In this document: in pieces, positions 6,997-13,229 of the stretch
Layout of the letters: each line of letters starts with the position of its first letter
How positions within the stretch are numbered: the stretch's first letter is position 1
From: COMBO-56-21 sp041559015
GTDB lineage: Archaea > Thermoplasmatota > Thermoplasmata > UBA10834
Assembly (NCBI GenBank): GCA_041559015.1
Contig: JBFFED010000040.1
Location: 1-17,360, forward strand
DNA: 17,360 nt
Direction of reading: 5' to 3'
Program-made: the position numbers and the translations under genes
The notes under the pieces: generated by a model
Told to the model about the DNA's origin: nothing
Databases searched by the model: none
Seen by the model: the letters and a program-made list of their open reading frames with translations, nothing else

Positions 6997-7470
6997 TCAC
7001 CTGTTGTGGCCGTTGGCATTGCCGGTGGCCTTCTCACCGGCCACGACTCCCGCGTACATCTCGGTCAACACCTGGAGCGAGTTCTGAAGGCCGGTCGGGA
7101 CCGACTGGCCCTTCATCTCCGCCTTCTCCATGGTCTCGACGTGCGCCTGGATCGCTGTCTGGAGCCCGTGTGCCTTTCCCTCCTTCTCAGGGTCGTCCTC
7201 GCCGTTGTCTCCTGGCCCGTTCTCATCATTGCCGGGCAGCTCAGGGTCGTCCGGGTCGTCCTCCAAGTCGTCGGGTGAGACCAGGGTCTCCGCGTCGTCT
7301 GTTGGGTCCACTTGAGCGTCCTGGGGCTCTTCGTCGTCCGGCGGCGGGTTGGTCGTTATGATAGGCTTGTCTTCGCCCTTCATCGACACGACGAGCACCG
7401 CGCCGATTACCAGCGCCATGCCCACCACTGCCGTTGCGAGGAGCCTCCGTTTGAACTTTATCGTAATCAC
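6997..7470 (-). CDS. Small acidic membrane-anchored protein of unknown function
   Basis: A 157-residue protein I do not recognise. IKFKRRLLATAVVGMAL and the following hydrophobic run (about residues 8-29) make an N-terminal signal anchor with basic residues in front. Residues about 31-95 are dominated by Asp, Glu and Pro (for example PPPDDEEPQD and PDDLEDDPDDPELPGNDENG) and are likely disordered outside the membrane. The last 60 residues look helical (KAHGLQTAIQAHVETMEKAE, then LQNSLQVLTEMYAGVVAG). The start is a GTG at 7470 that overlaps an AGAGGAGGTGAT ribosome-binding-like sequence, so the exact start is uncertain. A TATA box (about 7522-7531) and a strong inverted repeat upstream argue that it is a real, regulated gene. 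It converges with the protease gene 156 bases away. Confidence 0.7.
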   Translation of the reverse strand: MITIKFKRRLLATAVVGMALVIGAVLVVSMKGEDKPIITTNPPPDDEEPQDAQVDPTDDAETLVSPDDLEDDPDDPELPGNDENGPGDNGEDDPEKEGKAHGLQTAIQAHVETMEKAEMKGQSVPTGLQNSLQVLTEMYAGVVAGEKATGNANGHNR

Positions 7471-7521
7471 CTCCTCTCGACGTGCATCCCATCCGAGTGA
7501 GCGTGCATTATGTCTCCATCT

Positions 7522-7532
7522 CGTATTTAACA
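7522..7532 (-). promoter_or_regulatory. TATA box of the small acidic protein gene
   Basis: Minus-strand TGTTAAATACG lies about 55 bases before the GTG at 7470, predicting a start near 7500 and a leader of about 30 bases that includes the GAGGAGG element. Confidence 0.45.
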
Positions 7533-7551
7533 GGGCCGTCGCCCGAGGGCT

Positions 7552-7591
7552 GTCTGACAGCAGTTATCCGCGTCAGACATCGCTGTCAGAC
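7552..7591. promoter_or_regulatory. Inverted repeat upstream of the acidic protein promoter (candidate operator)
   Basis: GTCTGACAGC (7552-7561) and GCTGTCAGAC (7582-7591) are exact 10-base inverted copies, with a third GTCAGAC at 7572-7578 in the spacer. AGTTAT (7562-7567) and ATAACT (7597-7602) form a further matched pair. The element starts about 20 bases upstream of the TATA box at 7522-7531, a position used by archaeal activators. Binding protein unknown. Confidence 0.5.
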
Positions 7592-7602
7592 GCAGAATAA
7601 CT

Positions 7603-7815
7603 CCGAGAACCCGTCCGCGGAGGGGCGGATCCGACCGCGATTCCGAGGCCCTCAACCGTGGCCGTACGCACCCGCAAAAGACATGCCCGGACAAGTGGAA
7701 ACCACCCCGGGCCCTAGGGCTGAGAGAAGTCCGGGGTCGTCTGTCACTGCGCGAGAGATGCGGCTCTCGGGCGCTCTCTCGTATGATGCCCTACGAATAG
7801 CACGCTGAGCGCATC
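7603..7815. other. Gene-free stretch with several GC-rich hairpins
   Basis: With the promoter region at 7471-7602 this completes a 345-base stretch without a convincing gene. It holds CGAGAG (7752-7757), which can pair with CTCTCG (7764-7769) or, as a longer alternative, with the 7775-7781 copy; GCCCTAGGGC (7711-7720), a perfect palindrome; and the hairpin listed separately at 7685-7712. I match it to no known RNA family. It may be the 3' region of the Lrp-type gene or a small RNA. Confidence 0.3.
7675..7712 (-). terminator. Candidate terminator hairpin downstream of the Lrp/AsnC gene
   Basis: Read on the minus strand, GCCCGG (7712-7707) pairs with CCGGGC (7690-7685), with an inner GTGG/CCAC stem around TTT, and the stem is followed by ATGTCTTTT. 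It lies about 105 bases after the regulator's stop. Archaeal termination depends mainly on T-runs, and this run is short. Confidence 0.3.
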
Positions 7816-8289
7816 CTAGACTAGGACCCGCTTCTCCTCCCTCGTGACGTTGAGGACGACCTGCGTGTAGGTCCTGTCAACGTTCTGGTGGTCCAAGACC
7901 TTCTTGACGAAGCTGTTGAGCTCGTCCCTGTTGTGGAACCTCGCCATGAGTATGGCGTCCCACTCGCCGGTCGAGTCGAAAACCGCGTACACCCCTGGCT
8001 CCTTCGCGAGATCCCGCTCCGTCTCCATTATCTTGCCGTGGATGACCTTGATGCCTATGACGGCCATGATGTCGAACCCGAGCTTCGTTGCGTCGATGAC
8101 AGGGATGTATCCCTGGATCACGCCGGTCTTCTCCATCGCCTTGACCCTGTTCGAGACCGTGGTGAGGGAGACCTGCAGCTCCTTCGCTATGTCCCTGAAG
8201 CTCTTCCTGGCGTTGTCGTTCAGGCTCCTGAGGATGTCAATGTCCAGCTCGTCCAATTCGACCGTGCCAGGCTGATCCTTGGGTGCCAT
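7816..8289 (-). CDS. Lrp/AsnC-family transcriptional regulator
   Basis: A 157-residue DNA-binding regulator. Residues about 11-60 are the AsnC-type winged helix-turn-helix (LDELDIDILRSLNDNARKSF, then DIAKELQVSLTTVSNRVKAM, then GVIQGYIPVIDATKLGF), and about 75-150 the RAM ligand-binding domain (VIGIKVIHG, GVYAVFDSTGEWDAILMARF, then the HQNVDRTYTQVVL strand). Length is typical of the family, which acts as dimers or octamers responding to amino acids or related small molecules. The ATG at 8289 lies about 27-30 bases from the TATA box at 8316-8325, so the message is probably leaderless. It is divergent from the 46-codon gene at 8461 and may control that gene and itself. The ligand cannot be read from the sequence. 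Confidence 0.93.
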   Translation of the reverse strand: MAPKDQPGTVELDELDIDILRSLNDNARKSFRDIAKELQVSLTTVSNRVKAMEKTGVIQGYIPVIDATKLGFDIMAVIGIKVIHGKIMETERDLAKEPGVYAVFDSTGEWDAILMARFHNRDELNSFVKKVLDHQNVDRTYTQVVLNVTREEKRVLV

Positions 8290-8309
8290 GCTATCACGCT
8301 CGAAACTAC

Positions 8310-8326
8310 TTCTGTTTATTAATAAC
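8310..8326 (-). promoter_or_regulatory. TATA box of the Lrp/AsnC gene, itself a palindrome
   Basis: TTATTAATAA (8316-8325) is a perfect 10-bp palindrome at the TATA position for the ATG at 8289. A regulator bound here would block TBP, consistent with the self-repression common in the Lrp family (inference). Confidence 0.5.
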
Positions 8327-8379
8327 TTGCAGCATTCCGGGCATGATTTGGGCGATACGACCGAGAATGGACAACATCA

Positions 8380-8393
8380 TGGTCAAATGACCA
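8380..8393. promoter_or_regulatory. Inverted repeat TGGTCA-AA-TGACCA upstream of the small-gene promoter
   Basis: Exact 6-base arms with a 2-base spacer, 17 bases upstream of the TATA box at about 8411-8420. Position suits an activator site, or an Lrp-type site shared with the divergent regulator gene. Confidence 0.4.
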
Positions 8394-8401
8394 GACTTAT
8401 C

Positions 8402-8440
8402 CGAATAAAATTGATATATGGCGAATCACATATGATATGT
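8402..8440 (+). promoter_or_regulatory. Promoter of the 46-codon gene, with palindrome at the transcription start
   Basis: CGAATAAAATTGATATATGG (8402-8421) combines a BRE-like purine stretch and a TATA box, predicting a start near 8437-8443. ACATAT-G-ATATGT (8428-8440) is an exact inverted repeat sitting on that start, a classic repressor position. Confidence 0.55.
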
Positions 8441-8460
8441 CCGCAGGAGGTCCGAGAAGC

Positions 8461-8601
8461 ATGGTTTCCGGGGAATCAATGACGTGCGACGCCAGGATCC
8501 GCTACTGGGAAGAGGAGTGGCTCTCTCAGCTTCTGGAAGAGGCCCTCCGGCTCAAAGGGAATCTCTCCGACCGCGCGGTCACGGCCCCGAGAGAGCAGTG
8601 A
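8461..8601 (+). CDS. Small protein gene, 46 residues, unknown function
   Basis: A short open frame with complete expression signals: a TATA box at 8411-8420, AGGAGGT (8445-8451) nine bases before the ATG at 8461, and a TGA at 8599-8601. The product begins MVSGESMTCDARIRYWEEEW and continues as a probable amphipathic helix (LSQLLEEALRLKGNL), ending in a polar tail. It has one cysteine (C9) and no membrane segment. I recognise no family. The ribosome binding site is the strongest in this half of the window, and the upstream region has two dyad elements, so expression is probably regulated. It is divergent from the Lrp/AsnC gene and convergent with the MFS gene 91 bases on. Possible roles are a small regulatory partner or toxin/antitoxin-sized protein, but nothing in the sequence decides this. 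Confidence 0.6.
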   Translation: MVSGESMTCDARIRYWEEEWLSQLLEEALRLKGNLSDRAVTAPREQ

Positions 8602-8692
8602 GCCCTGAGCACAAGATCACTTTCTGTAGGTCCCATCTCCAGCGGAGCTGCTCGTCGGCACAAGGGCCGGTAGTCACGAGCTCTCGTCCCGG

Positions 8693-10000
8693 TCAGGAGG
8701 TCGCGGGCCCTGTGGTTGCCGCGTCCTCAGTCCCCCCGCTCTGTCCCTCGTGGACGTTCCTGAAGTAGAAGTAGAATATCCCTGTCGCGAGGAGGTACAG
8801 CCCGCCGCCGAGGTAGAACGGGAGCACCTTCGAGTAGTCGTTGTTCCAGAGCTGGCCCGCTATCGCGTAGGAGGATGCGAAGGCGAGCTGCCAGGAGACC
8901 TGGCTGATCGCGAGAAACGAGGCGCGTATCCTCTCGGAGGCGATGCTCATCAGGTATGCGTTCAGGACCGGCATCGGGACGAGCATCAGGAACGACCGGG
9001 CGGTGTACAGCAGCGCCACCACTATGAGCACGGGCGAGTAGGGTATGGCGAGCATGAACCCCACGGAGGCCACCTGGCACACCACGATCAACGCCACGCT
9101 CCCCTTCAGCTCCGCGAACTTCGGCACGACGAACCAGCCTATCGCGATGACGGCGTTCGAGAGCGTGATTATCAGCGCGACCCATGAGTCGGAGGCGCCC
9201 ATACCGTCCTTGAATATGAGCGGGAACCACGGTATCACGAGCCCCGCGCCCGCCCCGATTAGCGCGTTCTGCGAGCAGTAAACCAGGAGGTGTCTCGTCG
9301 TCGTCCGGTCCATGCGCACCCTGAGGGACTCCGAGGGCAGCCTCGGCTCCGAGACCCTCATCACGTATAAGATGGGGACGAAGGCGCAGATGGCGGTCAC
9401 GACGAAGACTATCGTGAACCCCTGAGTGAGCCCGAGGCCGTAGCTCTCCTCGAGGAAGGGCGGCCCGAATATCCCCAGGAAAGTGGCGATCGTGAGCCCT
9501 ATCTGGTTGACGAACCCCTGGATGCCGTAGAAGAACTTCATGTCCGACCGCGCCGTCTTGGTCGCCATGAGCGCCATCAGGGACGGCCACGCGAACGACC
9601 CTCCGAGATTCGTGAGACAGTAGGCCGTCGTGAAGACAACGATGTTCCTCTCGGAGAGGAAGAGCATCAGGCCGGCGGCGGTGCTCAGCAGGCCTACCAA
9701 GAGCAGCCTCTTCCTCCCGAGCATGTCGGCGAGGTATCCACCGAGGAGATACGCGACTACTGCCACCGCGGAGCCGGTGAACCCCATCAGGCCTATCTCC
9801 TGCGAGCTGAACCCGAGGGCGCCCCAGTAGTAGATGACTACATACCAGAGGACACCGCCTGTGACACCGGCGTAGAAGGACGCCTTCACGATCCTCCGCT
9901 CGTCCCTTCCAGCCTTCGAATAGAAGCTCGCGGTGGCCCTTACGCCATCTTGACTGTGGCGAACCGCGGTCTTGAGAGTGTTGCTGCGTTTCCTCGTCAA
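8693..10000 (-). CDS. Major facilitator superfamily (MFS) transporter
   Basis: A 435-residue polytopic membrane protein with about 12 hydrophobic helices in two halves and a charged central loop (about 215-235, SEPRLPSESLRVRMDRTTTR). The MFS loop 2-3 signature is present as GGYLADMLGRKRLLLVG (residues about 87-103). MFS proteins move small solutes by proton coupling or down a gradient; substrate cannot be read here, and the family includes many drug exporters. The start is taken as a TTG at 10000: no in-frame ATG lies before the first helix, and a minus-strand TATA box (about 10032-10043) gives a start near 10010. The first 40 residues are basic and soluble. It is divergent from the radical SAM gene. 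Confidence 0.9.
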   Translation of the reverse strand: MTRKRSNTLKTAVRHSQDGVRATASFYSKAGRDERRIVKASFYAGVTGGVLWYVVIYYWGALGFSSQEIGLMGFTGSAVAVVAYLLGGYLADMLGRKRLLLVGLLSTAAGLMLFLSERNIVVFTTAYCLTNLGGSFAWPSLMALMATKTARSDMKFFYGIQGFVNQIGLTIATFLGIFGPPFLEESYGLGLTQGFTIVFVVTAICAFVPILYVMRVSEPRLPSESLRVRMDRTTTRHLLVYCSQNALIGAGAGLVIPWFPLIFKDGMGASDSWVALIITLSNAVIAIGWFVVPKFAELKGSVALIVVCQVASVGFMLAIPYSPVLIVVALLYTARSFLMLVPMPVLNAYLMSIASERIRASFLAISQVSWQLAFASSYAIAGQLWNNDYSKVLPFYLGGGLYLLATGIFYFYFRNVHEGQSGGTEDAATTGPATS

Positions 10001-10031
10001 GTGGTCATTCCGGTCGGGTGAATGGCGATTC

Positions 10032-10043
10032 CTGATTTAATCT
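10032..10043 (-). promoter_or_regulatory. TATA box of the MFS transporter gene
   Basis: Minus-strand AGATTAAATCAG sits about 35-40 bases before the TTG at 10000, giving a very short leader and supporting this non-ATG start. Confidence 0.45.
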
Positions 10044-10110
10044 AGCGCTCAGGACGCAGTCGTTGGTTTGCGCGCGTGGCTCGGTGAGTCCACACGCTCG
10101 TCCCTTTGAG

Positions 10111-10125
10111 AATCAATATATATGG
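10111..10125 (+). promoter_or_regulatory. TATA box of the radical SAM gene
   Basis: AATCAATATATATGG is one of the strongest TATA-like boxes in the window. It predicts a start at about 10145-10149, exactly at the GTG at 10147, so the message is probably leaderless and the upstream part of the open frame is not translated. Confidence 0.6.
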
Positions 10126-10146
10126 CCTCAAGTCTGTGGCCCATCA

Positions 10147-11133
10147 GTGAGGCCGAGAGAGACAGTCATAGCGGTGACTTATCGGTGCAATGCCAGATGT
10201 GCAATGTGCAACATATGGCAGAACCCGCCTGAGGACGAGATGGAGCCCCGGCACTATGAGAAGCTGCCGACCAGCCTTAAGACCATAAACATCACCGGCG
10301 GGGAACCGTTCCTCAGGAAGGACCTCGTCGAGGTACTTCGCGCCATCCACAAGCGGGCCCCTTCCGCGAGGATGGTGTTCTCCACGAACGGTCTGAAGAC
10401 TGACACCATCGTCGCCGTTCTGTCCGAGGTGCGCGAGTTCCACCCCAGAGTGGGCGTGGGGATATCGATCGACGGGCTCGAGGAGACACACGACAGGACG
10501 AGAGGCGTTGAGGGCACATTCAAGAAGGCCCTTGCCACCATCGATGGCCTGAAGGGCATAGGGGTCACGGACCTGCGCATAGGGATGACGTTCGTACAGG
10601 ACAACATCCAGGAAGCGAAGGAGGTGTTCGACCTCTCGAAGCGCCTGGGCGTGCAGTTCACGGCGACCTTCGCTCACAACTCCGAGATATACTTCCAGAA
10701 GACGGACAACCCGGTCCCCGAGCAATCGGGGCTCAGCCCCGAGTCGCTGAAGGCGGTCATCAGGGCAGAGCTGCGCTCCGGATCCCCGAAGGACTGGTTC
10801 AGGGCGTATCACATGAGAGGCATCATGGATCCGGAGCTGAGGAGGGAGTTCATCAGCCATTGCGAGGCAGGCTCGAGGTTCTTCTTCATGTCGCCTTCAG
10901 GGAACGTCTTCCCGTGCTCGGTCATGAACCTGCAGATAGGCAACCTCCGCGAAGTGGAGAATTGGGACGACCTGTTCGAGGGTGGTATGGAGGCTAGAGT
11001 CACGAAGGCTGTCCGCGGCTGCAAGAGCGACTGCTGGATGGTATGCAACACCAGAAGCCTCATCATAGCACATCCTTTCAAGGCTGCATCTTGGGTGGCA
11101 AGGCACAAGGCCAGCGCCCATGTCCGGAGCTGA
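10147..11133 (+). CDS. Radical SAM protein with SPASM-like C-terminal cluster domain
   Basis: A 328-residue cytoplasmic enzyme. CNARCAMC (C14, C18, C21) binds the radical SAM [4Fe-4S] cluster, followed by INITGGEPFL (the GGEP S-adenosylmethionine motif) and a TIM-barrel pattern including GVGISIDGLEETHDRTRG. The C-terminus has a cysteine set like SPASM/twitch domains: C239, C257 (GNVFPCSVM), then C292, C296 and C300 (GCKSDCWMVCN), which would hold one or more auxiliary clusters. Such proteins modify peptides, proteins, cofactors or lipids; the substrate is unknown. The start is moved to GTG 10147, because the TATA box at 10115-10123 lies inside the longer open frame from 10063. It converges with the GT4 gene (9-base gap) and sits beside a glycan cluster, so a surface-glycan or surface-protein modification role is possible. 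Confidence 0.9.
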   Translation: MRPRETVIAVTYRCNARCAMCNIWQNPPEDEMEPRHYEKLPTSLKTINITGGEPFLRKDLVEVLRAIHKRAPSARMVFSTNGLKTDTIVAVLSEVREFHPRVGVGISIDGLEETHDRTRGVEGTFKKALATIDGLKGIGVTDLRIGMTFVQDNIQEAKEVFDLSKRLGVQFTATFAHNSEIYFQKTDNPVPEQSGLSPESLKAVIRAELRSGSPKDWFRAYHMRGIMDPELRREFISHCEAGSRFFFMSPSGNVFPCSVMNLQIGNLREVENWDDLFEGGMEARVTKAVRGCKSDCWMVCNTRSLIIAHPFKAASWVARHKASAHVRS

Positions 11134-11142
11134 GGCGGCCGT

Positions 11143-12243
11143 TCAGGCCAGGGTCTCCTCGTAGAGTCTCAAGTACTGGTCCGTCACGGCGTCCCAGGAG
11201 AAACGCGAGTCGATGAGCGCCTTCGCCTCAGCCGCCTTCCTTGCCGCGGCTGCTTTATCTCGGACGGCCGATTCGAGCGCAGTGGCGACGGCTGAAGCCG
11301 TCGGCTCTGGAATCTTGGTGATGTGCCTCTCGTCGAAGTAGGTGCCTATGCCCCCGACCACCGTGCCCACGACGGGGACCATGCAAGACATCGCCTCGAG
11401 CATGGATATGGGCAACCCTTCTGACCTGGAGGGCATCACGAACATGTCCGCGTTGGCGAAGTAAGGGGCTATCATGTCATGAGGAATCTCTCCCAGCCAC
11501 TGTATCGTGGGTGAGGACCTCGCCATCTTCTCTACGAGCGGGGCGAGGGGACCGTTCCCGATGACTTTGAGCGATATCATCTCTCTTGTTTCCGCGGAGA
11601 GCAGCCGCAGGCTGTCCATCAGCAGGTCAGTTCCCTTCACCTCGGCTAGCCTGCCGATATGCACTATGTTGACCTTCCCAGTTTCGAAGGCAGCTGGCCT
11701 TGAGTGCTTGCCTTTCGAGAACAGGCGGTTGTCAACTCCTGGGGGTATTACCGCGACGTCATTCCTGTACGCCCTGAGCAGGGAGGCCGTCCTCTCGTCG
11801 GTGGTTGCGACTGAGTCGGCGCCTTTCACGGCTAGCCTCTGGATGAAGGTCCCTCCCTGTCGGAAGGGAGCGGGCCATTCGGTCCTTGAGAAACCTATCC
11901 CGTGCACCGTCAGCAGGTTCTTCGGCCACCTGAGGCGGAGTGATCCGACGACGCCGCTCGACGGATCGTTCGCGTGGAATATGTCCGGCTGGCTGCGGCC
12001 GGCGGCGAGGATCATGTCAGGGACCATCGAGACCTTGAGGGAGAAGCGGTTGCGCAGCGCACGCACCCTGACGACCTTCATGCCCTCCACCGTCCATTCC
12101 CTCCGATTCCCAGGGCCGAGGGGGACTAGGACGGTGACATCAACCTTCTTTTCCGCCAGCCTTCTGCCCACCTCGAAGGCGAATACCTCGATCCCGCCAA
12201 TCTCAGGCGGGCAGGACTTGGGGCCGACGATACATACGCGCAT
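11143..12243 (-). CDS. Glycosyltransferase, GT4-like (GT-B fold)
   Basis: A 366-residue cytoplasmic or membrane-associated glycosyltransferase that adds a sugar from a nucleotide donor to a growing glycan. The N-terminal half opens MRVCIVGPKSCPPEIGGIEV, with the glycine-rich acceptor loop, and includes LLTVHGIGFSR. The C-terminal donor domain has VIPPGVD (165-171), IGRLAEVKGTDLL (196-208), and the E-x7-E signature SEGLPISMLEAM (E275 and E283). The ATG at 12243 is preferred: the longer frame's GTG at 12270 would lie at the transcription start of, or beside, the TATA box at 12273-12283. Length is normal for the family. Sugar and linkage cannot be assigned. It lies downstream of the methyltransferase gene, with its own promoter. 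Confidence 0.92.
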   Translation of the reverse strand: MRVCIVGPKSCPPEIGGIEVFAFEVGRRLAEKKVDVTVLVPLGPGNRREWTVEGMKVVRVRALRNRFSLKVSMVPDMILAAGRSQPDIFHANDPSSGVVGSLRLRWPKNLLTVHGIGFSRTEWPAPFRQGGTFIQRLAVKGADSVATTDERTASLLRAYRNDVAVIPPGVDNRLFSKGKHSRPAAFETGKVNIVHIGRLAEVKGTDLLMDSLRLLSAETREMISLKVIGNGPLAPLVEKMARSSPTIQWLGEIPHDMIAPYFANADMFVMPSRSEGLPISMLEAMSCMVPVVGTVVGGIGTYFDERHITKIPEPTASAVATALESAVRDKAAAARKAAEAKALIDSRFSWDAVTDQYLRLYEETLA

Positions 12244-12272
12244 GTGTTCCGGGACCTGAATGCCTGGCACCA

Positions 12273-12284
12273 GGCTTTATGCTT
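12273..12284 (-). promoter_or_regulatory. TATA box of the GT4 gene
   Basis: Minus-strand AGCATAAAGCC is followed by an expected start near 12250, less than ten bases before the ATG at 12243. Confidence 0.4.
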
Positions 12285-12354
12285 TTGAGTCGTTGAGCTG
12301 CCGACGCCTCACGGCCGTTCACCGGGCATCATCCTGACAGGAGGCCTCTCCGGG

Positions 12355-13128
12355 TCATAGGAACAGCACGCCTATGCCGAACCCTCCCTGGTCCTTGTCG
12401 CGGACGAACTCCTTGTGGTCCCGCATGGCCTTCACCTCGCCCCAGAACCGGGGGACGCCGCCGACGTGGATCGCAGGCCCGGACACGATGTCGTGGAACG
12501 CGATCATCCCGCCTTTGGACACGAGAGGCGAGTACATCTCGAAATCCCTCTTCACGCCCTCGTAGTTGTGATCACCGTCTATGAACAGGAAGTCGACCTT
12601 GCGTCCTCCAAGGATCCTTAGGATCTCGTCGAGCGTCTCCTCCTTGTGTGAATCGCCTTCCACCAGGTGTATTCTCTGACCCGGCCTCGCGAAGGACTCG
12701 AGGAGAGGTACCATGTACTTGGGATAGCCCCCTCCGAACTCCCCGTGGGGCATGTCCACGCTGACGACCAACGCGTCCTCGTGGGCGACCCTAGTGAACA
12801 GGAACAGCGTACCGCCCTTCGCGGTCCCTATCTCCAATACGGTGTGAGGCCTCACCGTTTCCAGCATGTTCAGGAGCCCCACTATCTCATCTCTCACTTG
12901 GACGGGTGCGATGGCCACCTTCAAAGAGCTGAACGACGCTGCCAGGTCGACAGCCTGCTCGACGGTCCTCGCCTGCTCGGACAACCTTTGGAATCTGCGG
13001 ATGGTCCTGGAAGAAGATGGCGCTCTGAAGGGTACCCATGCCAACCAGCGGAACGCCGATTCAGCGAGCCTCTTGGCCTCCGCTGCCTTCTTCCTCACCA
13101 CGCTGGCGGACCCTGTCAACGATATCAT
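12355..13128 (-). CDS. CmcI-like class I SAM-dependent methyltransferase
   Basis: A 257-residue protein resembling the cephalosporin hydroxylase/rhamnosyl O-methyltransferase (CmcI) branch of class I methyltransferases. Motif I is VLEIGTAKGGTLFLF (97-111), followed by VVSVDMPHGEFGGGYPK (121-137), IHLVEGDSHKEET (153-165), and the typical FLFIDGDHNYEGVKRDFEMY (180-199) with AFHDIVSG (210-217). The ID-GDH and HD motifs are where this branch binds a metal. The N-terminal 40 residues are basic and helical. I chose ATG 13128 (the fifth codon of the longer reading from 13140), because the TATA box at 13148-13157 puts the transcription start at about 13126-13130, so the gene is probably leaderless. 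Among glycan genes, O-methylation of a sugar is the likely job. Confidence 0.88.
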   Translation of the reverse strand: MISLTGSASVVRKKAAEAKRLAESAFRWLAWVPFRAPSSSRTIRRFQRLSEQARTVEQAVDLAASFSSLKVAIAPVQVRDEIVGLLNMLETVRPHTVLEIGTAKGGTLFLFTRVAHEDALVVSVDMPHGEFGGGYPKYMVPLLESFARPGQRIHLVEGDSHKEETLDEILRILGGRKVDFLFIDGDHNYEGVKRDFEMYSPLVSKGGMIAFHDIVSGPAIHVGGVPRFWGEVKAMRDHKEFVRDKDQGGFGIGVLFL

Positions 13129-13146
13129 TTTCGGGTACATACTACG

Positions 13147-13158
13147 AGTATATGATTT
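13147..13158 (-). promoter_or_regulatory. TATA box of the methyltransferase gene
   Basis: Minus-strand AATCATATACTC lies about 27 bases before the ATG at 13128 and separates this gene's transcription from the flippase gene upstream. Confidence 0.5.
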
Positions 13159-13229
13159 CTCTGACGGTGAGCGGGTCCATCCAGCTGGGTGGCCCGGGCA
13201 GATGGCGTCCCTTCCATGTCACCTGCAGG

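Noticed and set aside
7482..7808. Plus-strand open frame of about 108 codons in the gene-free stretch
   Set aside because: It overlaps the promoter and operator of the acidic protein gene and has no ribosome binding site or recognisable protein pattern.
10063..10146. N-terminal extension of the radical SAM protein from a TTG at 10063
   Set aside because: It would run through the gene's own TATA box, and the extra residues match nothing in the family.
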